Shown here: positions 1 through 8,523 of the stretch, one piece after another
Layout: the number at the start of each line of letters is the position of its first letter
Position numbering within the stretch: the stretch's first letter is position 1
Source: Streptomyces scabichelini
Lineage (GTDB): Bacteria; Actinomycetota; Actinomycetes; Streptomycetales; Streptomycetaceae
DNA: 45,734 nt
Reading direction: 5' to 3'
Assembly (NCBI RefSeq): GCF_011045015.1
Contig: NZ_JAAKZY010000072.1
Coordinates: 1 to 45,734 of the forward strand
Notes under the pieces: model-generated
Databases searched by the model: none
The model's input: the letters and a program-made list of their open reading frames with translations, nothing else
Told to the model about the DNA's origin: nothing
Program-made: the position numbers and the translations under genes

Positions 1-36
1 GGTGGGGGCCGGTGGTCGCGACCACCGGCCCCCACC
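1..36. terminator. perfect 36-bp palindrome, probable transcription terminator
   Basis: Two 16-bp arms (ggtgggggccggtggt and its exact reverse complement) flank the self-complementary centre cgcg, so all 36 bases are palindromic. It lies 20 bp past the stop of the minus-strand methyltransferase and most simply acts as its terminator. There is no T-run, which is normal for G+C-rich actinomycete terminators. The arms could extend beyond the window edge. Confidence 0.65.
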
Positions 37-56
37 CGTTCCCCCGTCGTGTCCGG

Positions 57-1178
57 TCAGACCCGGGCGTGCAGGACCGTGTTGAGCGGGGTTCCGGCGG
101 CGGTGCGGATGTCGCTGAAGCCCGCTTCGGACAGCAGGGCCCGCAGGGTTCGTGCGCCGGCCTGGGCGCCGAGGGCTTCGCCGCCCTGGGAGACCGCGTT
201 GGGCACGCACATGTAGGTGGACGCGCTGTAGTACATCCGGCCGACGGGGTTCAGGTTCTCCGTCACGGTGTCGCCGGCCTGCGGTTCGACGATCATCCAG
301 CTGCCGCCGGGTACCAGGCACTCGCGGACCCGGCGGGCGGCGGCCCCCGGGTTGCCGTAGTCGTGCAGGGCGTCGAACGTGCAGATCAGGTCGTAGCCGA
401 GTGCCGGGAACTCCGTGGCGTCGCACACATCGAAATGGACACGGTCCGCGACGCCCGCCTCGACGGCCGCCGCCCGGGCCCGCTCGATCGACCCGGTGTC
501 GTAGTCGAATCCGTGGAAGGTGGAGGCGGGGAAGCGCTGAGCCATGAGGATCGTGCTGACCCCGTGCCCGCAACCGACGTCGGCGACGCGGGCGCCCGCG
601 GAGAGGCGCTCGGGCACGCCGTCCAGTGCGGGGATCCAGTCGTCGAGCAGGTAGGTGCCGTAGGCGGCGCGGAAGACGTCCGCGATCCCGTGGATCACGC
701 CCTCGTCCTGCTCGCCGTAGCCGATGCCGTGTCCGGAACGCATGACCGACTCGAGGCGGTCGAGGCCGCGCAGCGCGCTGACGGCCAGACCGAACAACGC
801 GCCCGCGTTGACCGGGCCGTCGGTGTCGAAGGCGAGCGCCTGCTCCGGCCCGAGGCCGAAGCGGTCCTCGGCGGCCGTGGCTCCCGCGTGGTGGGTCAGG
901 TAGCCGCCCGCGGCCTGCGAGCGGGCCCACTCCCGTACGTACCGCTCGTGGGTGCCGGTGCGGGCGGCGAGTTCGGCCGAGGTGAGCGGGCCGTCGACGA
1001 GCGCCTCGTAGAGGCCGAGCCGGCCGCCGATCACGACGAGCCCTGCGGCCATCGTCGCGCCGTAGTCGGTGATGGCGGCGGCCAGCAACTGCTCGAGGCG
1101 GGCGGGGTCGACGGCGGTGGCTGTACCTGTACCTGTGCCTGTGTCTGTCGTGGTGGTCGTGTCTGTCGTGGTGGTCAT
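57..1178 (-). CDS. class I SAM-dependent methyltransferase
   Basis: Likely a small-molecule methyltransferase of the kind with an N-terminal winged-helix dimerisation domain and a C-terminal Rossmann domain. The N-terminal half has helix-turn-helix-like text (LTSAELAARTGTHERYVREW). The SAM site is visible as VADVGCGHGVST, with an acidic strand-2 end (FHGFDYD) and FDALHDYGNP after strand 4. The chosen ATG has a good Shine-Dalgarno, GGGGAG six bases upstream; an in-frame GTG at 1211 lacks one. The first 20 or so residues are a Thr/Asp/Gly run encoded by short repeats. The gene lies 108 bp downstream of the ATPase regulator on the same strand, so the two are probably co-transcribed. The substrate cannot be told from sequence. 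Confidence 0.88.
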   Translation of the reverse strand: MTTTTDTTTTTDTGTGTGTATAVDPARLEQLLAAAITDYGATMAAGLVVIGGRLGLYEALVDGPLTSAELAARTGTHERYVREWARSQAAGGYLTHHAGATAAEDRFGLGPEQALAFDTDGPVNAGALFGLAVSALRGLDRLESVMRSGHGIGYGEQDEGVIHGIADVFRAAYGTYLLDDWIPALDGVPERLSAGARVADVGCGHGVSTILMAQRFPASTFHGFDYDTGSIERARAAAVEAGVADRVHFDVCDATEFPALGYDLICTFDALHDYGNPGAAARRVRECLVPGGSWMIVEPQAGDTVTENLNPVGRMYYSASTYMCVPNAVSQGGEALGAQAGARTLRALLSEAGFSDIRTAAGTPLNTVLHARV

Positions 1179-1286
1179 GGTGGTCTCCCCGTCGGGCGCT
1201 TGCTCTGTCACCCGATGAGGCGTGAGATGCCGCCGTACGCCGGAAGATCGGCCGTTACGGGCTCGGTGAAGGTGGCCTTACGCGTC

Positions 1287-4244
1287 TTACGTGCCCCAGC
1301 GGACCGGAGCGTCCGGCCGGTAGGCGCACCAGGTGCCCGTGCTGACGGCGGCGCGGAGATGCCGGGCCAGCGCGGGGTGCAGTTCGTCGAGCCGGCGCAG
1401 GACCGAACGGATGCGCTGGGTGACCGCGGAGCGCGAGCGGTCGGCACTGCCGCCCGCGCGGCGGGTGCGGCCGCCGAGGCCGGTGGCGGCGGTGATCTCC
1501 GCGAGCAGGAACTCCATCTCGGTGCGGGCCGCTTCGGCGCGGCCGGTGTCCCCGAAGTCCTCGGCCTCCTTCAGGTCCTCCTGGAGCTCGACGGCCCTGG
1601 CCTCGTACATGCGCCGCGCCTGCGCGTCGATCACCGGACCCGTGTCGGACTGCTCGACGGCCGCCCCCATCAGCTCTGTGCAGTGCACCTCGCGGCCCGG
1701 GCGGGAGAGCAGTACGGCGAGATCGCGCAGCCCCTTCGCACCGGGCAGGCGAACGGTGACGCCGTCGAAGGCGACGGTCCACACGGCGCCTTCCAACCGG
1801 AAGACGTTCTCGGCGGAGTCTGGGCTCGCCGATTCCGGGTCTGCCGATCCCGGGCTCGTCGGTCCCGGGCTCGTCGGCTCGGGGCTCGTCGGTCCCGGGC
1901 TTGCCGATTCCGGGCTCGTCGCCACCGGGCTTGTCGGCCCCGGGCCCATCGATCCCGGGCTAGCTGATTCCGGGTTCATCGCCACCGGGCTCGTCGCCAC
2001 CGGGCCCGCCGATTCCGGGCTTGCCGATTCCGGGCCCATCGATCCCGGGCCCATCGATCCCGGGCCCATCGATCCCGAGCCCATCGATCCCGGGCCCGCC
2101 GACTCCAGGCTCATCGCCACCGGGCTCCCCTGCCCCCGGTCCGCAGCGGATGCGGTGATCGCGGTCAGCTCGCGTCGCGCCAGTGTCACCGCGTCCGACA
2201 GTGGTAGCGCGGGTGCGTCGGTCGCCGTGAGACGGGTGTCCACCTCGGGTGGGCCGAGTACGTCGTCGACGATGTCGCCGTGGTCCGAGCCGGCCGAGTG
2301 CCACAGTGTGGCCGCGGCCCGTTCCCGGCCGGTCAGGTGGGTGAGCCGGGCGATCCAGCGCAGGGTGAGCGCGGTCTCGGTCACGTACCCGAAGCCGAGG
2401 AAGGCGTCCAGGGCCCGACCCAGATACTCGGCGGACTGCGGGAACTCGCCCGCCGGCGCGGCGAGCGCGCCGAGCGTGCGCAGGCTGATCCCGGCGCCGA
2501 TCGGGTAGTCGACCTCCTCGCAGTACTGCGCCGCGTGCGCGCACATCGCCCGCCCGGCGACCGGGTCAAGCAGCGCGATGAGGCTGCCCTGGATCGCGCC
2601 CGCCCAGGCTTCCAGGGCCGGACTGCCGATGCCGGAGGCGGCCCGGTGGGCGGCGCCGGCCTGTTTGATCGCCTCCTGGACCCGGCCGAGCGAGGCCAGC
2701 GCGATCGCCCGGAACGTGAGCAGCTCGTTGTGCCACGGCGCCATGTCGTGCGCGGCAGCGATGTCGATGGCCTCCTCGATCCAGCGCAGCGCCGCCTCGT
2801 ACCGTCCGGCCCTGCGCTCGTGGAAGTACAGCGCGCGCCGGGCGTTCACGGCGGCGAGTCCCGACGAGGTGCCGTCGATGGCCTGCCGGGCCAGCGCGAC
2901 GCCCCGCTCCGACGAACCGCGCAGGACATGCGCGACCGACGCGGCGGCCGCGACCTCCGCCCAGGTGTCGTGCCGGGGTTCGGGCCACCGGTCAAGGACG
3001 AGGTCGCCGAGCTCCGCGATCGGCATCGCCCTGCGGCTCTTGAGCAGCGAGCACAGCGGGATGAACAGCGGGCGCGCCCGGTCGGGCGCGTTGTCGTTCG
3101 CCACGCACCAGCGCAGCGCGTCGGCCACGTCGCTATGGGTGTTCTGGAGCGTGATCATCAGGTCGACCGGCCACCCCCGGAGCATGCGCTCGCGTATCTC
3201 GACGGCTGTCCCGACGAACGAGTCCACCCAGCGGCCCCGGACCCGGTGCAGTTCACCGCGCTCGGCCAGCCGCTCCCGGGCGAAGCCGCGCAGCGTCCGC
3301 AGCATCCTGTACCAGCTCCGGCCGCTCTGCTGACGTACCGTCACAAGCGACTGGGCGACCAGCTGGTCGAGCTGCTCGACCGTGGCGAGGAGGTCGTCAC
3401 CCGGCTCGCCCGCGACCGCGTGCGCGTGCTCGGCGGTGAACCGCCCGGAGAACACCGAGAGACGCTCGAACACCCGCTTGGCGGGATCCGGCAGGCGGCC
3501 GTACGACCACTCGATGGCCGCCTCCAGGCTGCGGTGGCGCTCCGGGCCCCGGTCCCGGCCGCGGCTGAGCAGGTCGAGCCGGTCGTCGAGGTGGCCGAGC
3601 ACCTCACGCGGCGTCAGGCTGCGTAGTCGGGCCGCGGCCAGCTCGATGGCCAGGGGCAGCCCGTCGAGATGGCGGCACAGGGTGACGATCGCGTCCGGGT
3701 CGGCCGTGAGATCCACGTCCGCACCGGCGGCCGCCGCCCGCTCAAGGAGCAGGCGTACGGCGGGCGATCGTGCCGCGTCGTCGGCGGTGGCGCCGGACGC
3801 CGGGAGTGCCAGCGGGCCCAGGGGCAGTACGTGCTCGCCGGGGATGCCCAGTGCCTCCCGGCTCGTGGCCAGTACGCAGATCCCGTGGCAGCGGTCCACC
3901 AACCGGGAGACGGCGTCGGCCGCCGCGTCGAGCAGGTGCTCGCAGTTGTCGACGAGGAGCACGCGGACCGCCTCACCGATGCCGATGAGCGCCGTGTCCA
4001 GCGAAGGGAACCCCAGCGTGTCGGCCAAGGCGAACTCCACGGCCGCCGGGTCGTCGACGGCTCCGAGGTCGCACATCACGACCGGTCGCGTCTGTTCGGA
4101 GGCGGCCACCGCCTGCGCGAGCCGCGTCTTGCCGACGCCGCCGACCCCCGTGACGGTGACCACCGGGCTCCGGGCGAGCAGCGCGCGCACGGCATCCAAC
4201 TCGGTCTCGCGGCCGAGCAGTTCCCGCGCCGTTCGCAGCGCCAT
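1287..4244 (-). CDS. LuxR/AfsR-like STAND ATPase regulator with C-terminal winged-helix-like domain
   Basis: A cytoplasmic NB-ARC type signalling ATPase of 985 residues. The P-loop is GVGGVGKT (about residues 33-40), followed by a Walker B-like VLLVDNCEHL, the sensor LATSREALG and the GLPLAIELAAARL motif. A long helical, TPR-like middle section follows. After a tract of 5-residue repeats (annotated separately) comes a separate C-terminal domain beginning FRLEGAVWTVAFDGVTVRLP. I recall this domain from many Streptomyces ATPase regulators, and it may be the output or DNA-contact part. There is no N-terminal SARP domain. The ATG at 4244 is preceded by a G-run six bases upstream; an upstream extension to 4376 is open but has unlikely composition. 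The methyltransferase gene follows directly. The inducing signal and targets are unknown. Confidence 0.85.
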   Translation of the reverse strand: MALRTARELLGRETELDAVRALLARSPVVTVTGVGGVGKTRLAQAVAASEQTRPVVMCDLGAVDDPAAVEFALADTLGFPSLDTALIGIGEAVRVLLVDNCEHLLDAAADAVSRLVDRCHGICVLATSREALGIPGEHVLPLGPLALPASGATADDAARSPAVRLLLERAAAAGADVDLTADPDAIVTLCRHLDGLPLAIELAAARLRSLTPREVLGHLDDRLDLLSRGRDRGPERHRSLEAAIEWSYGRLPDPAKRVFERLSVFSGRFTAEHAHAVAGEPGDDLLATVEQLDQLVAQSLVTVRQQSGRSWYRMLRTLRGFARERLAERGELHRVRGRWVDSFVGTAVEIRERMLRGWPVDLMITLQNTHSDVADALRWCVANDNAPDRARPLFIPLCSLLKSRRAMPIAELGDLVLDRWPEPRHDTWAEVAAAASVAHVLRGSSERGVALARQAIDGTSSGLAAVNARRALYFHERRAGRYEAALRWIEEAIDIAAAHDMAPWHNELLTFRAIALASLGRVQEAIKQAGAAHRAASGIGSPALEAWAGAIQGSLIALLDPVAGRAMCAHAAQYCEEVDYPIGAGISLRTLGALAAPAGEFPQSAEYLGRALDAFLGFGYVTETALTLRWIARLTHLTGRERAAATLWHSAGSDHGDIVDDVLGPPEVDTRLTATDAPALPLSDAVTLARRELTAITASAADRGQGSPVAMSLESAGPGSMGSGSMGPGSMGPGSMGPESASPESAGPVATSPVAMNPESASPGSMGPGPTSPVATSPESASPGPTSPEPTSPGPTSPGSADPESASPDSAENVFRLEGAVWTVAFDGVTVRLPGAKGLRDLAVLLSRPGREVHCTELMGAAVEQSDTGPVIDAQARRMYEARAVELQEDLKEAEDFGDTGRAEAARTEMEFLLAEITAATGLGGRTRRAGGSADRSRSAVTQRIRSVLRRLDELHPALARHLRAAVSTGTWCAYRPDAPVRWGT
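1812..2105 (-). repeat. in-frame 15-bp repeat tract (about 19.6 units) inside the ATPase regulator
   Basis: Nineteen complete 5-residue units and one partial unit lie head to tail, with types such as GSMGP, ESASP, GPTSP and VATSP. On the plus strand the unit reads like cccatcgatcccggg. The most uniform block (three consecutive identical GSMGP units) lies near 2046-2090. All changes keep the frame, so the tract acts as a flexible Pro/Ser/Gly linker between the TPR-like region and the C-terminal domain. Confidence 0.9.
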
Positions 4245-4405
4245 GCCGCACCCCCCGGACCGTGCCGGTCTGCCTTCGCTCGCAGTATGGCCAGCCTGAG
4301 CTCCGTACAGAAGGGTCCAGCGCTGTACAAAAGGGGCCAGGAGAAGACACGCCGAGTGTCCCGGGAGAGGTGTCAACTCCTGGGAAAGCTGCGGCCCGGG
4401 TGCCT

Positions 4406-4435
4406 GCCCGGGGCAGCCTTCCGGATGCCCCGGGC
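4406..4435 (-). terminator. stem-loop downstream of the GH3 gene
   Basis: A perfect 10-bp stem (gcccggggca / tgccccgggc) with a 10-nt loop starts 26 bp beyond the GH3 stop. A competing outer pairing, gcggcccggg with cccgggccgc (4391-4438), is also possible. The position fits termination of the whole sugar operon before the regulator gene. Confidence 0.6.
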
Positions 4436-4461
4436 CGCGGCTCAGTCGCTTCTCACCCCGG

Positions 4462-7401
4462 TCAGCGCACTGAGAAGGTGGACAGACGGATGCCGTCGCC
4501 GAGTACCAGGTACACGTCCTGGCGTCCCTTGGCCGCGCTCGTGAGGTCGGCGGTCACGGTCTCGTAGGTGTACGGAGATCCGGTGCCGCCGGCCTGGGCT
4601 GTACCCACCAGGGTGCCCGTCGGCGACCCCAGCCGGACCTCGACCTTCCCGGCCGCGCCCGCCACCCGCGCGCTGAACTTGGCGGCCCCCGAACCGAGTT
4701 GGCTGTCCTTGAACTTCAGCCAGGCCCCACCCGACGTCGCGCCCACAGCGGTCCCGCGGACCTTCGACTCGTCCACGAGCCGCACGCCCTCATAGTCGTC
4801 GAAGTTCTCCGCTCGGGTGACCCGCGAAAGATCCCGCGCCGGAATCGTCTCGCCCCGCACCTTCAGCGACGTACGAGAGCGGATGTCCTCGGAGGATGCG
4901 CCGACGAGAACGTCGTAAGTCCCGCTTTCCACCACCCACTTGGACCGCGTGACATCCCAGTGCGCGAGGTCGTCCGCAGCGAGCTTCAGCTTGACCGTCT
5001 TCGTCTGGCCGGGCTTCAGCGAGAGCCGCTGGAAGGCCTCCAGCTGCTTCAGCGGCTGCTTGTCGCGCGAGGCACGCTGATGGGTGTAGAGCTGCACGAC
5101 CTCGTCCCCGGTCCGCCGCCCGGTGTTCGTGACGGCGACCTCGTAGCCGTCGGAGACTCGCTTCAACTCCCCGTAGCGGAAAGAGGTGTACGAGAGCCCA
5201 TAGCCGAACTCGTACAGCGGATCGCCCTTGAAGTACTGGTACGTGCGGTCGTGCTTGATGTTGTCGTACTCAAGGATGGAGGGGAGGTCGGACTCCGACC
5301 GGTACCAGGTCTGGGTGAGACGGCCCGCCGGGTTCACGTCGCCGAAGAGGACGTCGGCGAGGGCGTTGCCGGTCTCCTGGCCCGCGTGGGTGGTCCACAG
5401 CAGAGCCGGGACCTCCTTCTGGAGGTCGCCGATGGTGGTCGGGTAGCTGTTCTCGACGACCACGACCGTGTTCGGGTTGGCCGCGCGGACCGCCTTGACC
5501 AGGGCTTCCTGGGCCGGCGCCAGGCTCATGTCCTCGCGGTCGTCGTTCTCGCGGCCGTTGATCGCCGGCATGGACCCGACCACCACGACCGCCGTGTCCT
5601 TGCCCTTCACCGCCGCCACGGCCTCCTCCGTACCGCTGCGGACGACGTCCTTGGTGTAGCGGGCGGCCTCCTCCTTGGACACGAGACCGAGGGTGCCGTC
5701 AGCGCCGGCCGGGCCGAGGTAGACCGGGTTCGACCACCAGGGTTCCCTGGTCTCGTAGCCCGCGTAGCGGAGCAGGTACGTGCCGTCGGCCTGCTCCTCC
5801 AGCGCGAACTGCTGCTGCACGAACCAACCACCTGGCTGCACCTGGTCGTTGACGAATCCCGACCCCTTGGCGCCGACGTACTTGCCGTTCGCCGCCGACC
5901 TCAGCGTCACGATGCCGGCACCCCAGTCGAAGACGTCGAACTGAGCCTGGGTCTCGGCCCCACCGGACGCGGTCTCCTTCAAGGGCTCGCCGTCGGCGTC
6001 CGATCCCGCCGTCACGTACTTGCCGTTCTCCGCGTTCTTCAGCGCGATCCGGTCCACGCCCTCGCTGCCGGCCACCGGGGCACCGAGCTTCGCGGCGATG
6101 CCCTCCTTGGGGGTGACCGCGTACGGCAGCGTGCCGGAGTACCAGTCGGTGTAGAGAGTGTCGGCGAGCGGGCCGACCACGGCCACGTTCTTCGCCGATG
6201 TCTTCAGGGGCAGGGCGCCGCCCGAGTTCTTCAGCAGCACAGTGGCATCGGCCGCCGTCTTCCGCGCGAGCTTCTGATGCGCCGGGCTGTTCACGACCGA
6301 CTTGTCGATGGAGCCGTACTTGCCGCCGCCCGGGTCGAACTCGCCGAGCCGGACGCGGATGCTCAGGATGTGCCCGGCCGCCGTATCGACGTCCGACTCC
6401 TTCAACTGGCCTGCAGAAACAGCAGACTTGATCGCCGAAGTCGTCGGTACGGAGTTCGCGTCGTCCGTCGTGAAGCTGTCGATGCCCGCCTTCAGCGCGG
6501 CCGCGTTCCCCTCGGCCAGGGTGTCGTAGTACTTCTGGCTGCCCGTGCCGGTCAGGTTGTTGGGCGCGTAGGCGTCGGTGACGTTCAGCAGGTCGTACGA
6601 GGACCAGGTCCGCACGTCGTCGTCGAGGGCCGGATTGACCGTCGTCGGGCGGCCGTTGACCAGGTTGTACGAGGACATCACGCCCGTGGCCGCGTCCGCC
6701 TCGATCGCCGGCCTGTACGCCTGCTCCTCGTACTCCTTCAACACGCGCGGGCGCAGGTCGGACGACGTGGTCGTGCGGTCGACCTCGTTGTTGTTGCCGA
6801 GGAAGTGCTTCAGCGTCGGAGCCGTCTTGAGGTGGTCGGGGTCGCCGCCGGTCAGGCCCGTGCCGTACGCGGTGGCCAACGAACTCGTCAGATGCGGGTC
6901 CTCGGAGTAGCCCTCCTCGTTGCGCCCCCAGCGCGGGTCGCGCAGCGGGTTCACCACGGGCGCCCAGAGGTTGAGGCCCCAGCCGGCCGGCCGCTCCTGC
7001 TGGAAGCCGCGCGTCTCGTCGCCGACCGCCGAGCCCACGCGCTTGATCAGCGACGGGTCCCAGGTCGACGCGAGCCCCACGGCCTGCGGGAAGACGGTGG
7101 CCTCGCCGAGCCAGGCGACCCCGTGCAGGGCCTCGGTGCCGGTCTTGAACGACTTGATGCCGAGGCGCGGGATCGCGGGCTGGTACTGGTGGAGCAGGGA
7201 GATCTTCTCGTCGAGCGTGAGCCGGCCGAGGAGGTCGTCCACGCGTCGGTCCACGGGGAGCTTCGGATTGCGGAAGGCGTATGCGGGGTCGTCCGCCGCG
7301 GCCGTTCCGGTGGCGGTGACGCCGAGTCCTGCGATCAGTGTCAGTGCCAGGACGGGGACGGCCCGGCTGACGGTGGTTCTGTGGCTTCTCTTGCGTTTCA
7401 T
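4462..7401 (-). CDS. secreted glycoside hydrolase family 3 enzyme with fascin-like insert and CBM6
   Basis: An exported beta-glycosidase of 979 residues, probably a beta-glucosidase or beta-xylosidase. Residues 1-35 are a signal peptide (basic start, hydrophobic run, AAAD). The GH3 N-terminal domain (about 45-350) shows RDPRWGRNEEGYSEDP and KHFLGNNNE; Asp276 in VTDAYAP is in the place of the nucleophile. The GH3 C-terminal domain (about 385-740) is split by a beta-trefoil, fascin-like insert (about 455-570) marked by two NGKYV motifs. An Fn3-like domain (about 755-835) and a CBM6-like domain (about 850-979) follow. AAGGAG lies seven bases before the ATG. It is the last gene of the ABC-GH31-LacI cluster and may act on oligosaccharides before import. 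Activity is inferred from family only. Confidence 0.9.
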   Translation of the reverse strand: MKRKRSHRTTVSRAVPVLALTLIAGLGVTATGTAAADDPAYAFRNPKLPVDRRVDDLLGRLTLDEKISLLHQYQPAIPRLGIKSFKTGTEALHGVAWLGEATVFPQAVGLASTWDPSLIKRVGSAVGDETRGFQQERPAGWGLNLWAPVVNPLRDPRWGRNEEGYSEDPHLTSSLATAYGTGLTGGDPDHLKTAPTLKHFLGNNNEVDRTTTSSDLRPRVLKEYEEQAYRPAIEADAATGVMSSYNLVNGRPTTVNPALDDDVRTWSSYDLLNVTDAYAPNNLTGTGSQKYYDTLAEGNAAALKAGIDSFTTDDANSVPTTSAIKSAVSAGQLKESDVDTAAGHILSIRVRLGEFDPGGGKYGSIDKSVVNSPAHQKLARKTAADATVLLKNSGGALPLKTSAKNVAVVGPLADTLYTDWYSGTLPYAVTPKEGIAAKLGAPVAGSEGVDRIALKNAENGKYVTAGSDADGEPLKETASGGAETQAQFDVFDWGAGIVTLRSAANGKYVGAKGSGFVNDQVQPGGWFVQQQFALEEQADGTYLLRYAGYETREPWWSNPVYLGPAGADGTLGLVSKEEAARYTKDVVRSGTEEAVAAVKGKDTAVVVVGSMPAINGRENDDREDMSLAPAQEALVKAVRAANPNTVVVVENSYPTTIGDLQKEVPALLWTTHAGQETGNALADVLFGDVNPAGRLTQTWYRSESDLPSILEYDNIKHDRTYQYFKGDPLYEFGYGLSYTSFRYGELKRVSDGYEVAVTNTGRRTGDEVVQLYTHQRASRDKQPLKQLEAFQRLSLKPGQTKTVKLKLAADDLAHWDVTRSKWVVESGTYDVLVGASSEDIRSRTSLKVRGETIPARDLSRVTRAENFDDYEGVRLVDESKVRGTAVGATSGGAWLKFKDSQLGSGAAKFSARVAGAAGKVEVRLGSPTGTLVGTAQAGGTGSPYTYETVTADLTSAAKGRQDVYLVLGDGIRLSTFSVR

Positions 7402-7481
7402 GAAACCGCTCCTTCAACTAAGCATTCGCTGGAAGGGGGTTCGGAAGCTGCGGGCCGTCTGTGGCTGGTCGCGCAGTTCCC

Positions 7482-7502
7482 CGCGCCCCTAAGGGGCGCG
7501 GC
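7482..7502 (-). terminator. hairpin between the LacI and GH3 genes
   Basis: The inverted repeat ccgcgcccct / aggggcgcgg is almost closed (one unpaired central base). It lies 15 bp after the LacI stop, between two genes of the same direction. I recall this hairpin and its flank (cgcgcagttccccgcgcccc) as a recurrent intergenic element in Streptomyces genomes. It may terminate partly or stabilise the upstream mRNA. Confidence 0.6.
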
Positions 7503-7516
7503 TGTCGTGGGCCTCT

Positions 7517-8521
7517 TCAGGGCCGCCGGGCCGTGCTCTCCCGTACCGTCAGCCGCGGCGGCAGCAGCGTGGCCTCCGGTACGGTCGCGCCGCCCAGCTT
7601 CTTCATCAGCAGCTCGACCGCCCCGGTGCCCACCTCGGCGGACGGTATGGCCACCGAGGTGACGGGGACCCGGAGACCACCGGCCAGCTCGTCCGGGCAG
7701 ATCGCGGTGACGGACAGATCGCCGGGCACGCGCAGGCCGAGCTGCTCGAAGGCGTCGATGAGGGGTTCGACGATCGGCTCGTTGTGGACGACGACGCCGG
7801 TCAGCGCCGGCTGCTCACGCAGGAGCTGCTCGGCGACCTGCCGGGCCGCCGCGGGCACCGCCTCGCACGGGTGCACCGAGGAGGACAGCCCGTGCCGGTC
7901 GGCCGCCGCGGTGAAGCCCCGTACGACGCGCTGGGCGAAGCCGGTCTCCCGTACGTACACCTCCGGCGGCGAGCCCACGAGTGCGATCACCCGGTGGCCG
8001 AGGGCCGCCAGGTGCTCGACGCAGACCTCGCCCGCCGCCTGGAAGTCCAGGTCGATGCAGGTGAGGCCCTTGGGCTCGGACGGGAAACCGATCAGCACCG
8101 AGGGCCGGTCGAGGGCGCGCAGCAACGGCAGCCGCCGGTCGTGGAGCTGGACGTCCATCACGATCAGCGCGTCCACGAGCGCGGTGTCCGCGACCCGGCG
8201 CAAGCCGTCCTCGCCCTCCTCCTGGGTGAGCAGCAGCACGTCGTGGTCGTGGCGGCGTGCGGTCGTCACCACGGACACCGCGAACTGCATCACGACCGGC
8301 ACATGGATGCCCGCCCGTAACGGCACGACCAGCGCGAGCACATTGGACCGGCTGCTGGCCAGTGCCCGCGCGCCCGCGTGCGGCCGGTAGCCCAGCTCGC
8401 GGATGCTGGCCTCGATCCGCTGCCGGGTCTCCTCGGAGATCGGGCGCTTGCCGCTCAGGGCGTACGAGACGGTGCTGGGGGACACGCCCGCGTGCCGGGC
8501 CACGTCGGTGATCTTCACCAT
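7517..8521 (-). CDS. LacI-family transcriptional regulator
   Basis: A cytoplasmic sugar-responsive repressor of 334 residues. Residues 1-50 are the LacI-type helix-turn-helix and hinge (MVKITDVARHAGVSPSTVSY, then ALSGKRPIS and LGYRPHAGARALAS). The rest is the periplasmic-binding-protein-like sensor and dimer domain. The start lies 2 bp past the GH31 stop, so expression is coupled to the operon it probably controls. The likely operators are the two palindromes at 14010-14025 and 14033-14048. Codon 68 (complement of 8318-8320) is TTA, read in Streptomyces by the developmentally regulated bldA tRNA, which could tie derepression of sugar use to development. The inducer is probably a product of GH31 or GH3 action. 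Confidence 0.95.
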   Translation of the reverse strand: MVKITDVARHAGVSPSTVSYALSGKRPISEETRQRIEASIRELGYRPHAGARALASSRSNVLALVVPLRAGIHVPVVMQFAVSVVTTARRHDHDVLLLTQEEGEDGLRRVADTALVDALIVMDVQLHDRRLPLLRALDRPSVLIGFPSEPKGLTCIDLDFQAAGEVCVEHLAALGHRVIALVGSPPEVYVRETGFAQRVVRGFTAAADRHGLSSSVHPCEAVPAAARQVAEQLLREQPALTGVVVHNEPIVEPLIDAFEQLGLRVPGDLSVTAICPDELAGGLRVPVTSVAIPSAEVGTGAVELLMKKLGGATVPEATLLPPRLTVRESTARRP

Positions 8522-8523
8522 GA

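Noticed and set aside
12..1967. Long plus-strand open frame opposite the methyltransferase and regulator
   Set aside because: Its translation is Arg/Gly/Ala-rich without family motifs; it is the antisense shadow of two well-supported minus-strand genes and the repeat tract.
1812..2105. CRISPR-like array
   Set aside because: The units are contiguous 15-bp coding repeats with no spacers. The same holds for the 23-bp array at 15121.
7401..7416. Second LacI-type operator over the GH3 start (tgaaaccgctccttca)
   Set aside because: Only the outer bases are symmetric and the site coincides with the Shine-Dalgarno region; it does not share the half-sites at 14010-14048.
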